Shown here: positions 9,653 through 19,473 of the stretch, in pieces
Position numbering within the stretch: position 1 is the stretch's first letter
Layout: every line of letters starts with the position of its first letter
Assembly: GCA_013287015.1 (NCBI GenBank)
Contig: JABDEO010000004.1
Span: 1 to 40,148, forward strand
Length of the DNA: 40,148 bases
Direction: 5' to 3'
Origin: Chlamydiota bacterium
GTDB lineage: Bacteria; Chlamydiota; Chlamydiia; Chlamydiales; Parachlamydiaceae
The notes under the pieces: generated by a model
Seen by the model: only the letters and a program-made list of their open reading frames with translations
What the model was told of the DNA's origin: nothing
Databases searched by the model: none
Translations under genes and position numbers: made by a program

Positions 9653-10391
9653 GTGCTACCTCTTGAATCTCTTTCCAAATAATAGGCTCTTCAATTTTTA
9701 ATTCATCAACTGAGTGCTTGCTCGCAATCACTTTATTTAACCCTGCTATCGAGTTATCTAATATGAGCGCTTTATCGGCTAGTGGAAGATAGTGTTTTAT
9801 GAGATTTTTCAACCCACTATAATATCGTCTTCTTATTGGCCTTGTTCACCTTTACTAAGGAGGAACTCAGTCACCTCTCTGTGTGCTCTGTGATCTCTGT
9901 GGTTGATAAAAAAGCTTGAAACGTTTTTATCAACCACAGAGACCACAGAGCACACAGAGAGGGGATTCTAGTGACCGAAAAGGTGAACAAGGCCTTCTTA
10001 TTATGTCCTCTGGAACATGATGACCACCCTGCTTCACTCGACGTGCAACTCGCTCAACTGCCAAATCTGGGCTAGGAAGCCATAAAAACATCAAATTAAC
10101 TTCGTATCCCTTTGTTTGAGCTTCTTTAAGATGCTTGATATAATTTGTACCTGATCCCGTTGTTTCAAAGGCAAAATTCATATTGGATTTAAGCAATTCC
10201 CCTAGTCTTTTCAACATCAATTTACTAGCTGTTAAAGACATGCTTTCAGGATGCATGGGAGCCAATCCTCGTGCAATCTCATCTGCATTAATAAACTCAT
10301 CGAGCATGGCGATATTCGATATCAACGACATTGCTGTAGTCGTTTTACCAGCCCCATTCGGTCCAGCAATCATAAAAATTTTCTTGTTCAT
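9636..10391 (-). pseudogene. Zeta-toxin-like P-loop kinase interrupted by a MITE
   Basis: N-terminal 'MNKKIFMIAGPNGAGKTTTAMSLI...FAFETTGSG' to 'VPEDIIRR'. After removing the 157-bp insert plus one TSD the frame continues '...IIRRRYYSGLKNLIKHYLPLADKALILDNSIAGLNKVIASKHSVDELKIEEPIIWKEIQEVAHAKQT*'. Confidence 0.85.
9838..9994. mobile_element. 157-bp MITE-like element with 8-bp TSD
   Basis: Terminal inverted repeats GGCCTTGTTCACC...GGTGAACAAGGCC with long internal complementarity (CTCTCTGTGTGCTCTGTG.TCTCTGTGGTTGATAAAA / TTTTATCAACCACAGAGACCACAGAGCACACAGAGAG); flanking TTCTTATT at 9830-9837 and 9995-10002. Confidence 0.88.
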
Positions 10392-10771
10392 ATGTTCTTA
10401 GAGGATATCAATCCCTGTAAAAGAAAACAAGAATAGCTTTCTTTGTCCATCAGCTGACAGCAATTGTGGGCAAATAGGAAAAGATGCCCTACATATGTTT
10501 TTTCAAATCGATTCATTTGAGTCAATAGCTTGGATAGGTATTTCTCCTCTATGGGTAAATTTTTAAAAACGTCTTTGGGGCATTTACAGCACACTTTCAG
10601 TCTATACGTCTTTAATTGCACCCTCGTTGTTGCATTGAATACAGTTCGAACTTTCCATTGGAAGATTATCAGCATAAATTGAGAAAGTTCCTACCGTTTT
10701 CCTCTTTCCAAGAGATAAATTACCATTGAGATTTACTGCAAATTAATATAAAATCCGCAATTTGGAGCGAC

Positions 10772-11515
10772 ATGCAAGAGAATCAAGAATTCAGCAATTA
10801 CCTCATTTTTGCCGATGAAAGCGGGGATCATGGACTGACGTCTATCAACCTTGAAAATCCTGTTTTTGTTTTGGTTTTTTGCATTTTCAAGAAATCTGAT
10901 TACATGTCGATAGTGAAGCAAGCAATCACTAAGTTGAAGTTAGATTTTTGGGGACATGATCTAGCAATATTGCATAATCATGAAATTCGGAAATCTAAAG
11001 GCGAATTTACCTTCCTTTTTAACGAGGAAATTCGTTTAAAATTTTTATTTGAATTAAACAAGGCAATTGAAAGCATTCCTTTTTCAGTTATAGCGACAGC
11101 AATTGACAAAAGAAATTTGAAAAAAGATTGTCCAAACTCAGATAATCCTTATTTGATTGCTCTTGGTTTTTGCTTGGAACACGCATATACGTTTCTAAAA
11201 GAAGAAAATCAACTTAAGCGCCTCACACATATTGTTGTTGAATGTAGAGGTAAAGCTGAAGATCAGGATTTGGAACTTGCCTTCAGGAGGATTTCTGATC
11301 AGGCTAGTCGACAAGGTGAACAATATCCTTTTGACATCAAGTTTGCCAATAAAAAAACAAATAGTTGTGGATTACAAATAGCTGATTTAGTAGCTCATCC
11401 CATAGCCAGGCATGTTGTGAAACCAGAGCAGGCAAGCATTGCATTTGAGGTCGTTAAAAAGAAACTTTTGGGATATCCAAAACACATGGGGATAGGATTG
11501 AAATGCTACCCCTAG
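10772..11515 (+). CDS. DUF3800 domain protein
   Basis: 247 aa; 'IFADESGDHGL' N-terminus and C-terminal 'NSCGLQIADLVAHPIARHV' pattern of DUF3800. Confidence 0.85.
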   Translation: MQENQEFSNYLIFADESGDHGLTSINLENPVFVLVFCIFKKSDYMSIVKQAITKLKLDFWGHDLAILHNHEIRKSKGEFTFLFNEEIRLKFLFELNKAIESIPFSVIATAIDKRNLKKDCPNSDNPYLIALGFCLEHAYTFLKEENQLKRLTHIVVECRGKAEDQDLELAFRRISDQASRQGEQYPFDIKFANKKTNSCGLQIADLVAHPIARHVVKPEQASIAFEVVKKKLLGYPKHMGIGLKCYP

Positions 11516-11525
11516 AAAGCGAAAA

Positions 11526-11571
11526 GCCCCGGTATACACCGAGGCAGGACGCCGATCGGGAACTCCCGATC
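11526..11571 (+). terminator. Two tandem hairpins downstream of the DUF3800 gene
   Basis: GCCCCGGT-atac-ACCGAGGC (one mismatch) at 11526-11545 and GATCGGGA-ac-TCCCGATC at 11554-11571; function as terminator inferred. Confidence 0.45.
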
Positions 11572-11673
11572 CTTGTAACCCAATTATACGCAAAAATAGA
11601 GTGAAAAGGCAAGAGTTATTTCTAAAAGGTTGCAATGTTCGTTTAAAGCTTTTGCGACGTTTGTTAAACGACC

Positions 11674-12009
11674 CTATTTGCTCAATGATTCCTCAAGTGT
11701 GGCCTTACGCAACTGAAGTGTATCCAATTTCTTCTTGAGATCCGATATTTCTTTTTTGATTTTTCGTAATTCCAACTCGCCATTAACTTTCATCAGGTGT
11801 TTTTCTCCAAGTTCATTGGTTATGTATTTTTCTAATTGACTTCTCAAAATTCTGAGAAATGGGTTTCCCCATACTGTTCCTTCGCGATATTCTAATATTC
11901 CAGCTTTTATGCCTTTGACAATGAATTCGTAATCTACCCCATATTCAGCTTTTGCCGTTACATCGCTTAGAGTCGCGCCTTTTTTGTTCCATTCGTTATA
12001 TTCAGCCAT
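11674..12009 (-). CDS. Hypothetical protein with C-terminal coiled coil
   Basis: 111 aa; 'ELRKIKKEISDLKKKLDTLQLRKATLEESL' heptad pattern. Confidence 0.6.
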   Translation of the reverse strand: MAEYNEWNKKGATLSDVTAKAEYGVDYEFIVKGIKAGILEYREGTVWGNPFLRILRSQLEKYITNELGEKHLMKVNGELELRKIKKEISDLKKKLDTLQLRKATLEESLSK

Positions 12010-12124
12010 TTATCTTCCATACTATTTTCGCCCAGCTCAGCCGCTGCATGTGTTGATCTTCTTGATCCTCATGGTAACGCTTAACGCAATTCTCCACGGC
12101 TTTCTTGTGATTTTTTCTGTAAAA

Positions 12125-12559
12125 TCAAGAATTGATTTCTTGCTTATTTGTGGTTTTTTCAAGCAGCTTCTGTGCTTTTTTCTCTTCCTTGTCAAGTTTT
12201 TCATTAATAGCTTCTGTAAACCATTCCTGTTTTGAGTAACTTCTGCGAGTTTTTTTTATCGTCTGAATTTCTTTTTCGATTTTTTCGTACATGCGTGCAT
12301 TGATTGCGAATCGAAGTCTTTTTTTAGGTATTTCTGGAGAAGTGTCTAAGGCATCTATTTTTTGATTTTTTCCAAGTTTTTCTAGAAAAGCATCTATAAC
12401 TAAACGCTGTCTTGTATGTTTTTTATCATCAACATGGTTCAGCAGACGAATGAGCTTTTCAATTCGGTTATAAAGATGTTCGTCAATAGGAAGCGCATAT
12501 CCAATTTGTGTTGGTGGTTGTAGATTTTCGCATTCGATATCTGGATTTGAATTTTTCAA
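12125..12559 (-). CDS. Protein with two RHH-like repeats, possible TraY-like/tra regulator
   Basis: 144 aa; 'IGYALPIDEHLYNRIEKLIRLLNHVDDKKHTRQRLVIDAFLEKL' and 'LRFAINARMYEKIEKEIQTIKKTRRSYSKQEWFTEAINEKL' have the same beta-helix-helix layout; divergent from tra operon. Confidence 0.6.
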   Translation of the reverse strand: MKNSNPDIECENLQPPTQIGYALPIDEHLYNRIEKLIRLLNHVDDKKHTRQRLVIDAFLEKLGKNQKIDALDTSPEIPKKRLRFAINARMYEKIEKEIQTIKKTRRSYSKQEWFTEAINEKLDKEEKKAQKLLEKTTNKQEINS

Positions 12560-12862
12560 TTTGATCTCCTGTCATTTTCTTTTGGTAAACATATAACAAT
12601 TTTTATTTGAAATTTGCAACAGTTTTATTCCTTCTTTTGAGGCTTTCTTCGTTAATGGCTATAAGCAAGCGTCTTATGGATAACTGCATGCAAGCCTTGA
12701 GAATAGCTTTAGAAGGGGATTATTCTATATGTTTTCTGCATTATCGTTAAGAAAAATCTAACAAGTTGAAAATATTTATGACGTCTCGAAAATTTTTTAC
12801 AGACATCCAACTGAAATTTAAAGGGATAAGGTGTAAATTTTTAACACATAAAAAAAATAATT

Positions 12863-12891
12863 TTGACACAATTTATTACATCTGTTAAAAC
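12863..12891 (+). promoter_or_regulatory. Putative sigma70-like promoter of tra operon
   Basis: TTGACA, 17-bp spacer, TAAAAC, about 50 bp before the traA-like ATG. Confidence 0.4.
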
Positions 12892-12937
12892 CAAATATGC
12901 AATGAGAAACTAAACATAAAATTTGAGAAGAAGAGGT

Positions 12938-13273
12938 ATGAATATGAAGTGGTTAATGGCGCTATTTTTGGTGATTTGGGCAGTTCCAGCAACATTGCCA
13001 GCAGGTATCGTTGTTAAAAATAATACACAAGCGCACGAGGCGACGTGGAAAAATTTTAATGATGCGGTTGATGATAAAATAAAAGAGATTAAGGGAGTTG
13101 TTTTTGGACCTGTCGTCAGGATTCTTGGTGTTTTAGGGATCGCTTATGGAGTGTGCTGTTTAGCCATGGGAAAAACACAGCAAATGATGACATATGCCGG
13201 CATTGGTCTTCTGCTCAATCTTATTCCATTTTTTATAGACTCCGTTTTCAGCGCAATGTTGCCTGGGATGTAA
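12938..13273 (+). CDS. TraA/VirB2-like pilin candidate
   Basis: Signal peptide 'MNMKWLMALFLVIWAVPATLPAG', two C-terminal hydrophobic helices, directly before traL; track ORF starts at TTG 12923 but ATG 12938 follows an SD. Confidence 0.65.
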   Translation: MNMKWLMALFLVIWAVPATLPAGIVVKNNTQAHEATWKNFNDAVDDKIKEIKGVVFGPVVRILGVLGIAYGVCCLAMGKTQQMMTYAGIGLLLNLIPFFIDSVFSAMLPGM

Positions 13274-13274
13274 A

Positions 13275-13535
13275 ATGGAGATCAAAAAAACGTTGGATAA
13301 TATGCCGCGTCTTGTTTTTTGGCGCATTGACGATGCATTAATGTTTCTTATCCTATTTTCGCTGGGCGTTCTATTTGGCAGCCTTTTGCTAATAGGATTC
13401 GGTATTTTCTGCACGTGGTTATATAGGCGCATTCGAAAGCGAAATGGAAATATAAATTTCAAGGCAATGGCTTACTGGTTATTTGGCGCTAGTTATCCCA
13501 ATATCCCTTCACACATTAGAAGAATCCGCCGATGA
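13275..13535 (+). CDS. traL: TraL, F-type conjugation protein
   Basis: 86 aa; 'MPRLVFWRIDDALMFLILFSLGVLFGS'; order. Confidence 0.85.
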   Translation: MEIKKTLDNMPRLVFWRIDDALMFLILFSLGVLFGSLLLIGFGIFCTWLYRRIRKRNGNINFKAMAYWLFGASYPNIPSHIRRIRR

Positions 13536-14089
13536 ATGAAATTATCAGGGAATACACGATACGGTCACTGACGGTGCAACGCAATATTTCGTTAGCCATT
13601 GTTTTTTTTGTGCTGTTGCTGGCCTTGATCTTAAGCGCATTGTTATTTAGAAAAACTGAACGCGTGATTGTGATTCCGGCGACTCTGGAAAAAGAATTTT
13701 GGGTGGAAGGATTAGCTGTATCGCCGACATATCTAGAACAGATGGGATGTTTTGTGGGCGATCTTTTGTTAACGCGTTCTCCGGCTTCCGCTGATATGCA
13801 ATTGACAATCTTAATGCGTCAGGTGGATCCGGCTTTTGCGAGTATTCTGAGCAGCAAGTTGGCTTCTGAATTGGATAAGCTCAAGAAAGATAATGCTTCG
13901 TATGTGTTTTTTCGAACAAAAGTTATCGTGTCTCCACAAAATAACAGTGTGATTTTGGAGGGTGACCGTACGCTTCTTTTAGGCGATAAGGCGCTTTCCA
14001 CTGTACGTGAAAGTTATCGGTTGGGCTTCACAAATTTTGGCGGACGTCTTCTTTTAGCTTCGATAGAACGAGGAGAGAATACGAAATGA
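13532..14089 (+). CDS. traE: TraE, F-type conjugation protein
   Basis: 185 aa, N-terminal TM, 'ERVIVIPATLEKEFWVEGLAVSPTYLEQMGCFVGDLLLTRSPASA'; position. Confidence 0.88.
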   Translation: MNEIIREYTIRSLTVQRNISLAIVFFVLLLALILSALLFRKTERVIVIPATLEKEFWVEGLAVSPTYLEQMGCFVGDLLLTRSPASADMQLTILMRQVDPAFASILSSKLASELDKLKKDNASYVFFRTKVIVSPQNNSVILEGDRTLLLGDKALSTVRESYRLGFTNFGGRLLLASIERGENTK

Positions 14090-14793
14090 TAAAACTATTT
14101 ATGACTTTTTGTTTGTTTCTTTCTAACGTTGCGCTTTTTAGCGCACAGTATATCCCAATGGATCCAACGGCGGTTATTTCTGTTAATCTTTCTTCAAATC
14201 ACCACAATCGCATTGGCATTATTGGAGATCGCATTAAAAAAGCCTTTTTTCGAAATAGCAATCTTTCTGTGGATGTGGAAGAGGATAGCGGTCAGCTGTT
14301 TGTACAAGCGATGAAACCACATTGTCCGAATACAACTCTCTCATTAGTTTCAACTTCTGGGGTCGTTCAAGATTTAGAATTGTGTTTCTTTGATGGTTCT
14401 TCCGAAATTGTGCTTTTACAGCCTGTGTTAAGAGAAATCGATGACAGTATGGATGGCGTAAGAACATGTAATTCAGTTTGCGAGGCATTGGACGACCCTC
14501 TTACCAACTTAGTTGATGGAGTCATTAAGGGGATTATTCCTGATGGGTACACTCTTTTTGAAGATCAAGATTCTCCTGTTAAAATTTGTAAAGAATTGAA
14601 GATGCAACGCATCAGTCGCCTTGTTGGAGACAAACAAATTGTTTTCTTTTATCGACTTCAAAACATTTCTAAAAAGTCTAAATGCGTCACTGAGTGTCAG
14701 GTTAATATATTGGATGGCGATTGGGTTTTTTTGGATCGATATAAGCTAAATCCGGATGAGTGCGCCATTGTTTTAATTGGATGTTTGAGATAG
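14086..14793 (+). CDS. traK: TraK, secretin-like core protein
   Basis: 235 aa, signal peptide, position between traE and traB, beta-rich periplasmic protein. Confidence 0.8.
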   Translation: MIKLFMTFCLFLSNVALFSAQYIPMDPTAVISVNLSSNHHNRIGIIGDRIKKAFFRNSNLSVDVEEDSGQLFVQAMKPHCPNTTLSLVSTSGVVQDLELCFFDGSSEIVLLQPVLREIDDSMDGVRTCNSVCEALDDPLTNLVDGVIKGIIPDGYTLFEDQDSPVKICKELKMQRISRLVGDKQIVFFYRLQNISKKSKCVTECQVNILDGDWVFLDRYKLNPDECAIVLIGCLR

Positions 14794-14809
14794 CGATTAG
14801 GAGAATGGA

Positions 14810-16042
14810 ATGAACGAAGAACATCAAACAAAACAAAAGAGATTAAGATATTTAGTTGCAGCTTGCGCAGGAGTGATTTTTTTAGCTGCATCAGCCTTTA
14901 TCATCCGAGACTATTTGCATGAGACAGAAAATCAAAAGAGCTCCTACATATCAACTCCACACCTGCCTCTTGATGGAATTGATCCTAAAGAAATTTGGGT
15001 GGATCAGATGCGCTCTGAAAATGAAGTTGTACAAGGAAAGGTCGAATTCATTCAGGAAATGTTTCTTAAACGCATTCAAGAAGAAGGCGAACGAGAATAC
15101 TCGACGCAAAATGAAATCACAGCATTGCGTAGTGAGATTGATAAGTTGCGATCTGAACTAAAGAAAAATGAATCGCCAGAGGCTCCTATTCGTGAAAACT
15201 TGCGTGAGGAATTACGAAACGCTTCTGTCAATTATCAGCAGGGTGGATGGGACCCATTTGCAAATTCTCAGCCATCAATACCCCCACAAGAAGTATTCAT
15301 GCCTCTTACTTTAGTCTCATGTCCGGAACCGACAAATCTCCATCATATCAATCGCACCATTCCAGCTGGAACGACTATAAAAGCCATCCTATTATCCAGC
15401 GTGGATATGCCATGCGGTGTTAAGGGCAGTACTGATCCGCTTCCGGTAAAATTGCGCATCATTGCCGATGGCCGTTTGCCGCATGAGGTGCGCGCTCGTT
15501 TAAAAAGCGGCATCGTAACAGCTTGTGTTTATGGAGATTTATCAAGTGAACGCGTTTATTTCCGCCTTGAAAAATTGACTCAAGTCAGGGCCGATGGACA
15601 TTACATCGAAACACAAGTTGCAGGATATGTTTCAGGTGAAGACGGAAAATATGGCTTACGCGGAACCGTTGTAGATAAAAGCTCTCTCCTTATTGAGAAT
15701 GCTTTGATGAGTGGATTTTTATCTGGCGCAAGCAATTTTTTCGAAGCGGCTGCCATGTCTCGTCTCTATCCGGTTACAGGATTAAATGGATATCCTGCCG
15801 AAGATTGTCAAACAAGTTGGAAACAATCCGCTGGACAGCTGGCTATAGCGGGCGGATCTGAAGGCGTTACAAACGCTCTAGACGCATTAACAGACTATTT
15901 TATTAGGAGGGCTGAGCAGTTGCGCCCAGTGATCCAAATAACTCCAGGGCGGATAGTGGACATCACGTTTTCTGATTGCGCTGATCTGGGTGATTTGTAT
16001 ACGCACGAAAGGGTGCGGAACATGGGGAGAGCAGGGGCATGA
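14810..16042 (+). CDS. traB: TraB, VirB10-like scaffold
   Basis: 410 aa, N-terminal TM, coiled coil, 'IPAGTTIKAILLSSVDMPCGV', 'SERVYFRLEKLTQV'. Confidence 0.9.
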   Translation: MNEEHQTKQKRLRYLVAACAGVIFLAASAFIIRDYLHETENQKSSYISTPHLPLDGIDPKEIWVDQMRSENEVVQGKVEFIQEMFLKRIQEEGEREYSTQNEITALRSEIDKLRSELKKNESPEAPIRENLREELRNASVNYQQGGWDPFANSQPSIPPQEVFMPLTLVSCPEPTNLHHINRTIPAGTTIKAILLSSVDMPCGVKGSTDPLPVKLRIIADGRLPHEVRARLKSGIVTACVYGDLSSERVYFRLEKLTQVRADGHYIETQVAGYVSGEDGKYGLRGTVVDKSSLLIENALMSGFLSGASNFFEAAAMSRLYPVTGLNGYPAEDCQTSWKQSAGQLAIAGGSEGVTNALDALTDYFIRRAEQLRPVIQITPGRIVDITFSDCADLGDLYTHERVRNMGRAGA

Positions 16043-16704
16043 AGATCACCAAGGCCTTGATATTGATAGGTGTTTGTGGAACAGCTGCAGCTCTCATTTT
16101 TCCCATTTTCAGCAAGCATGAACCTCAAAAAACAGTCCCCACACATAATCAAGAACCTGTGCAAATATCAAGAGAGCAGGTAGAAGAATTTCGTAAATTA
16201 GATTCAATCTATTGCATCAACTATGGTAGAAAGGACGCTCCCGTTAAAATTATTGAATTTTTTTCATTTCAGTGTCCCCACTGCGTCAGATTATTTAGAG
16301 AGGACTTTGGAAACATTAAAGAGGAACTGATTGATACAGGAAAGGTTCACTTTGAATTTCATCCGGTTCCACAGGATTTGCCTACAGTGCAGGCGATGAT
16401 CTGTTTTGAACAACTGGAGGAAAATGAAAAATGTTTATTTTTAGAGGTTATGTTTGAAGAAGCGACTCCATCGGATCCAGAACTCATGTCCACATTGATG
16501 ATGACGGCAATGAACGTGTTTAAAAAACCATTGGATAAGCTCAAGGATCATCAATTCTTACAAGATCATCATGTTTTTGAAGCGATCTATCCTTTTCTAA
16601 AACAGGAGAAAATCTTTGCGGTACCAACAGTAGAGATCAATGGTCGTTTGTTTTCAAAAGAGATTCCAACCTATCAATTCATTAAATCATTTATTGAGGA
16701 TTAA
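16039..16704 (+). CDS. DsbA-like thiol:disulfide oxidoreductase within tra operon
   Basis: 221 aa; 'VKIIEFFSFQCPHCVRLFREDF' with CPHC active site and cis-Pro 'AVPTVEING'. Confidence 0.88.
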   Translation: MKITKALILIGVCGTAAALIFPIFSKHEPQKTVPTHNQEPVQISREQVEEFRKLDSIYCINYGRKDAPVKIIEFFSFQCPHCVRLFREDFGNIKEELIDTGKVHFEFHPVPQDLPTVQAMICFEQLEENEKCLFLEVMFEEATPSDPELMSTLMMTAMNVFKKPLDKLKDHQFLQDHHVFEAIYPFLKQEKIFAVPTVEINGRLFSKEIPTYQFIKSFIED

Positions 16705-16711
16705 AAAAGAG

Positions 16712-17032
16712 ATGCGCCGTTTATTTTGTTTATTAGGTCTTTTTTTAACCTCTTGCAGCATGTACAAAAGAGACTTTGATTGTCCTCCCGGAGAGGGTGT
16801 TCCCTGCACGCCTGTGACGACATTGGAGAAAATGATTTTAGAATCCCCATGCGGTGAAGATTCATTTACAGGGTGCGTTCCTAAGTTGGTCAATATGTAT
16901 AGCTCCCCATCTTGCAAAAAGGCTTATTCAACCGATTCTGAGCCATTCCAAAGACGCATTTGGCTCGCTCCTAAGGATGGATGTTCCACGTATATTTATT
17001 TCCATAAGGAGATGTTATGCGAGGAGCAATAG
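16712..17032 (+). CDS. traV: TraV lipoprotein
   Basis: 'MRRLFCLLGLFLTSCSMYKRDFDCPPGEGVPCTPVTTLEKMI': lipobox plus Cys pattern; internal ATG in the 16640 ORF. Confidence 0.8.
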   Translation: MRRLFCLLGLFLTSCSMYKRDFDCPPGEGVPCTPVTTLEKMILESPCGEDSFTGCVPKLVNMYSSPSCKKAYSTDSEPFQRRIWLAPKDGCSTYIYFHKEMLCEEQ

Positions 17033-19473
17033 ATGCATTTAGCAAGACCGGACATCGGATCCTGCGTTTTTTTGGGGAAAACAGACCCTTTAATCCAGAA
17101 TATGGGAGCTTAACAGATCTTATAAGCGCAGATACAATGGCCAAGCTGCTGCCTTTTGAAAGTTTTAATGTAGGCCTTGGACTTTTTGTGAATCAGCATA
17201 GCGTTGGATTTGTCATTGAAGCCATGCCGGTAATTGGAGGAGATGAGCATTATCAAAAGCTTTTAAAAAGCATATTTGAAGACTTCTTTTACGAAAACGC
17301 TTCAGTGCAATTTTTACTGCTGGCCGATCATCGCATACGCCCTTTTCTAAGTTGGTGGTCAAAGGGAAATCGAGAAGGCATTTCCAATGAAATTTCCGCT
17401 CATCGTCAAAAGCACTTTGAAAAGGGGGGATTTGCAGCCCGAAATTTTAGATTTTTTATATCTTACAGCCTGCCATACAAAAGCGAATATGCTGAAGAAG
17501 CAAAGCTTTTAGGCGACATGCGGCAAAGAATGTTAAAACTTTTTCAAACCTTTACCCGTGCACACGGCATGGGTCCGCAGGCTTTTTTAGAAACCGCCGG
17601 ATGGATGTTGAATCCTAATCTAGATGCAGAATTAAAAAGACGCCGTCATAACATTTTAGATGATCTCTCCACTCAGCTTATGATGGGCGGCGAAACGAGG
17701 GTGGAGAAAGACGCTATTTATTTTGATGAGGAAGCGGCCTTTAAAAGCTTTTATATATCGGATATGCCTGACAATTGGTCGCCGATGGCGATGCAAAATC
17801 TGATTGGCGATCCAGCAAGAGACAATTACCGCTTGGACTTTCCATTTTTTTTACACTACGGAGTGCATTTTCCTAAGCAATCAAAGGCTGAAAATAACTT
17901 TAATGCACGTTCGCGATTGATTGAAAACCAAGGAAAGTCAGGCTACCTCATAAGAATGATTCCAGAATTGGCAGCCGAGATGAGGGAATGCGATAGCGTG
18001 CGCCGTGAACTTACTCAAGGCGCTAAATTCGTCTGGACACAATTTAGCTGTGGATTTTGGACTCAAAAAAATGGGCTTGCCGACGCAGAGCAAAGCTTGC
18101 GAAATCTATTCAAGGCCCATCAATTTGATCTGGTTGAAAATCGTTACACTCATTTTCCCCATCTGATATCAATTCTGCCTACAGCATGGGGAGAGATGGC
18201 GATGGAGTTGAAAAATATGAATGTTTTAAAAACCACACTCTCTACGGAATGTCAATTGTTTATCCCGATACAAGGAGAGTGGTCTGGAACGAATACGCCA
18301 GGGATGCTTTTTATTGGAAGACGCGGCCAAATGTTCAATTGGAATCCATTCGACAACAAAGCTGGAAATTACAACACCATCGTAGCAGGTCGAAGTGGAG
18401 GAGGTAAATCCGTTTTTATGCAGGACATGCTGGTCAATGGTTTACGCATGGGTGTGCAGATCTATATTTTGGATGTAGGACGCAGTTATAAAAAACTATG
18501 CGATTTAGTGGAAGGACAGGAGATCGAATTTTCAAAGAAATCAAATATATGTCTAAATCCATTCTCCAAACTCAAAATAGACGATCAAGAGGAGAAAGAG
18601 GTCGCATTTAGCATGTTAAAGTCCCTCATTGCATGCATGGCGTCGACAGGCAACGAAGAAAAGCATGAGGGATCTTTAATTGAGATTGCGATTCAAAAAG
18701 CATGGGAACAGAAGGGACGAAAAGCCACCATTACAGATGTCGCCGAAGCGCTTAAAGAAATTTCAGACGAAAAAGCCCGCATTTTAAGCATTATGCTGAC
18801 TCCTTATACGAAGAATGGGATGTATGCCAAATATTTCGAAGGAGAGAGCAATGTCGATTTCAAAAATCCGTTTGTTGTCATTGAATTAGAAGAACTGAAA
18901 GGAAAAAAAGATCTGCAAGCAGTGATTCTACAATTGTTTATCATGGATATCGCCAATCGCGCTTTTCTGGGAGATAGAAAAACGCCTTTCTATATATGCA
19001 TTGATGAAGCATGGGATCTGCTGCGCGCGCCTCAAACAGGTGAGTTTATCGAAACCCTTGCAAGGCGTTTACGTAAATATCGCGGGGCTCTCATTGTGGG
19101 AACGCAAAGAATTGAAGACTTTTTTACGACGCCTGGAGCGAAGGCCGCTTTTGAAAATTCGGATTGGATGTGCTTTTTATCCCAAAAACAAGGGACAACC
19201 CAGCAATTAGCCGACAGTGGAAAATTGCCGCGCAATCCAGGACTTCTCAAGGCCATAGAAAGCGTTGTGATGCAGCAAGGAAATTATAGTGAAATCGTCA
19301 TATGCGACGCCAACAACAACTATTCCATCGGAAGGTTAAAGCTGGATCCCTTTTCCAATCTATTGTACAGCACCCAGCCAGAAGATTACACGCGAATTAA
19401 GGAGCTTACTGAAAAAGGTTTTAGCGTCTCTCAAGCGATTAAGGAATTACTGAAAAAGGGGGCGGTGGCGTGA
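17017..19473 (+). CDS. traC: TraC, VirB4-like ATPase
   Basis: 818 aa; Walker A 'GRSGGGKSVFMQDML', Walker B 'FYICIDEAWDLL'. Confidence 0.95.
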   Translation: MRGAIDAFSKTGHRILRFFGENRPFNPEYGSLTDLISADTMAKLLPFESFNVGLGLFVNQHSVGFVIEAMPVIGGDEHYQKLLKSIFEDFFYENASVQFLLLADHRIRPFLSWWSKGNREGISNEISAHRQKHFEKGGFAARNFRFFISYSLPYKSEYAEEAKLLGDMRQRMLKLFQTFTRAHGMGPQAFLETAGWMLNPNLDAELKRRRHNILDDLSTQLMMGGETRVEKDAIYFDEEAAFKSFYISDMPDNWSPMAMQNLIGDPARDNYRLDFPFFLHYGVHFPKQSKAENNFNARSRLIENQGKSGYLIRMIPELAAEMRECDSVRRELTQGAKFVWTQFSCGFWTQKNGLADAEQSLRNLFKAHQFDLVENRYTHFPHLISILPTAWGEMAMELKNMNVLKTTLSTECQLFIPIQGEWSGTNTPGMLFIGRRGQMFNWNPFDNKAGNYNTIVAGRSGGGKSVFMQDMLVNGLRMGVQIYILDVGRSYKKLCDLVEGQEIEFSKKSNICLNPFSKLKIDDQEEKEVAFSMLKSLIACMASTGNEEKHEGSLIEIAIQKAWEQKGRKATITDVAEALKEISDEKARILSIMLTPYTKNGMYAKYFEGESNVDFKNPFVVIELEELKGKKDLQAVILQLFIMDIANRAFLGDRKTPFYICIDEAWDLLRAPQTGEFIETLARRLRKYRGALIVGTQRIEDFFTTPGAKAAFENSDWMCFLSQKQGTTQQLADSGKLPRNPGLLKAIESVVMQQGNYSEIVICDANNNYSIGRLKLDPFSNLLYSTQPEDYTRIKELTEKGFSVSQAIKELLKKGAVA

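Noticed and set aside
10388-10675. 95-aa minus-strand ORF upstream of the zeta-like gene
   Set aside because: Composition and lack of recognisable motifs or SD suggest a chance ORF; could hide a degraded antitoxin but not supportable
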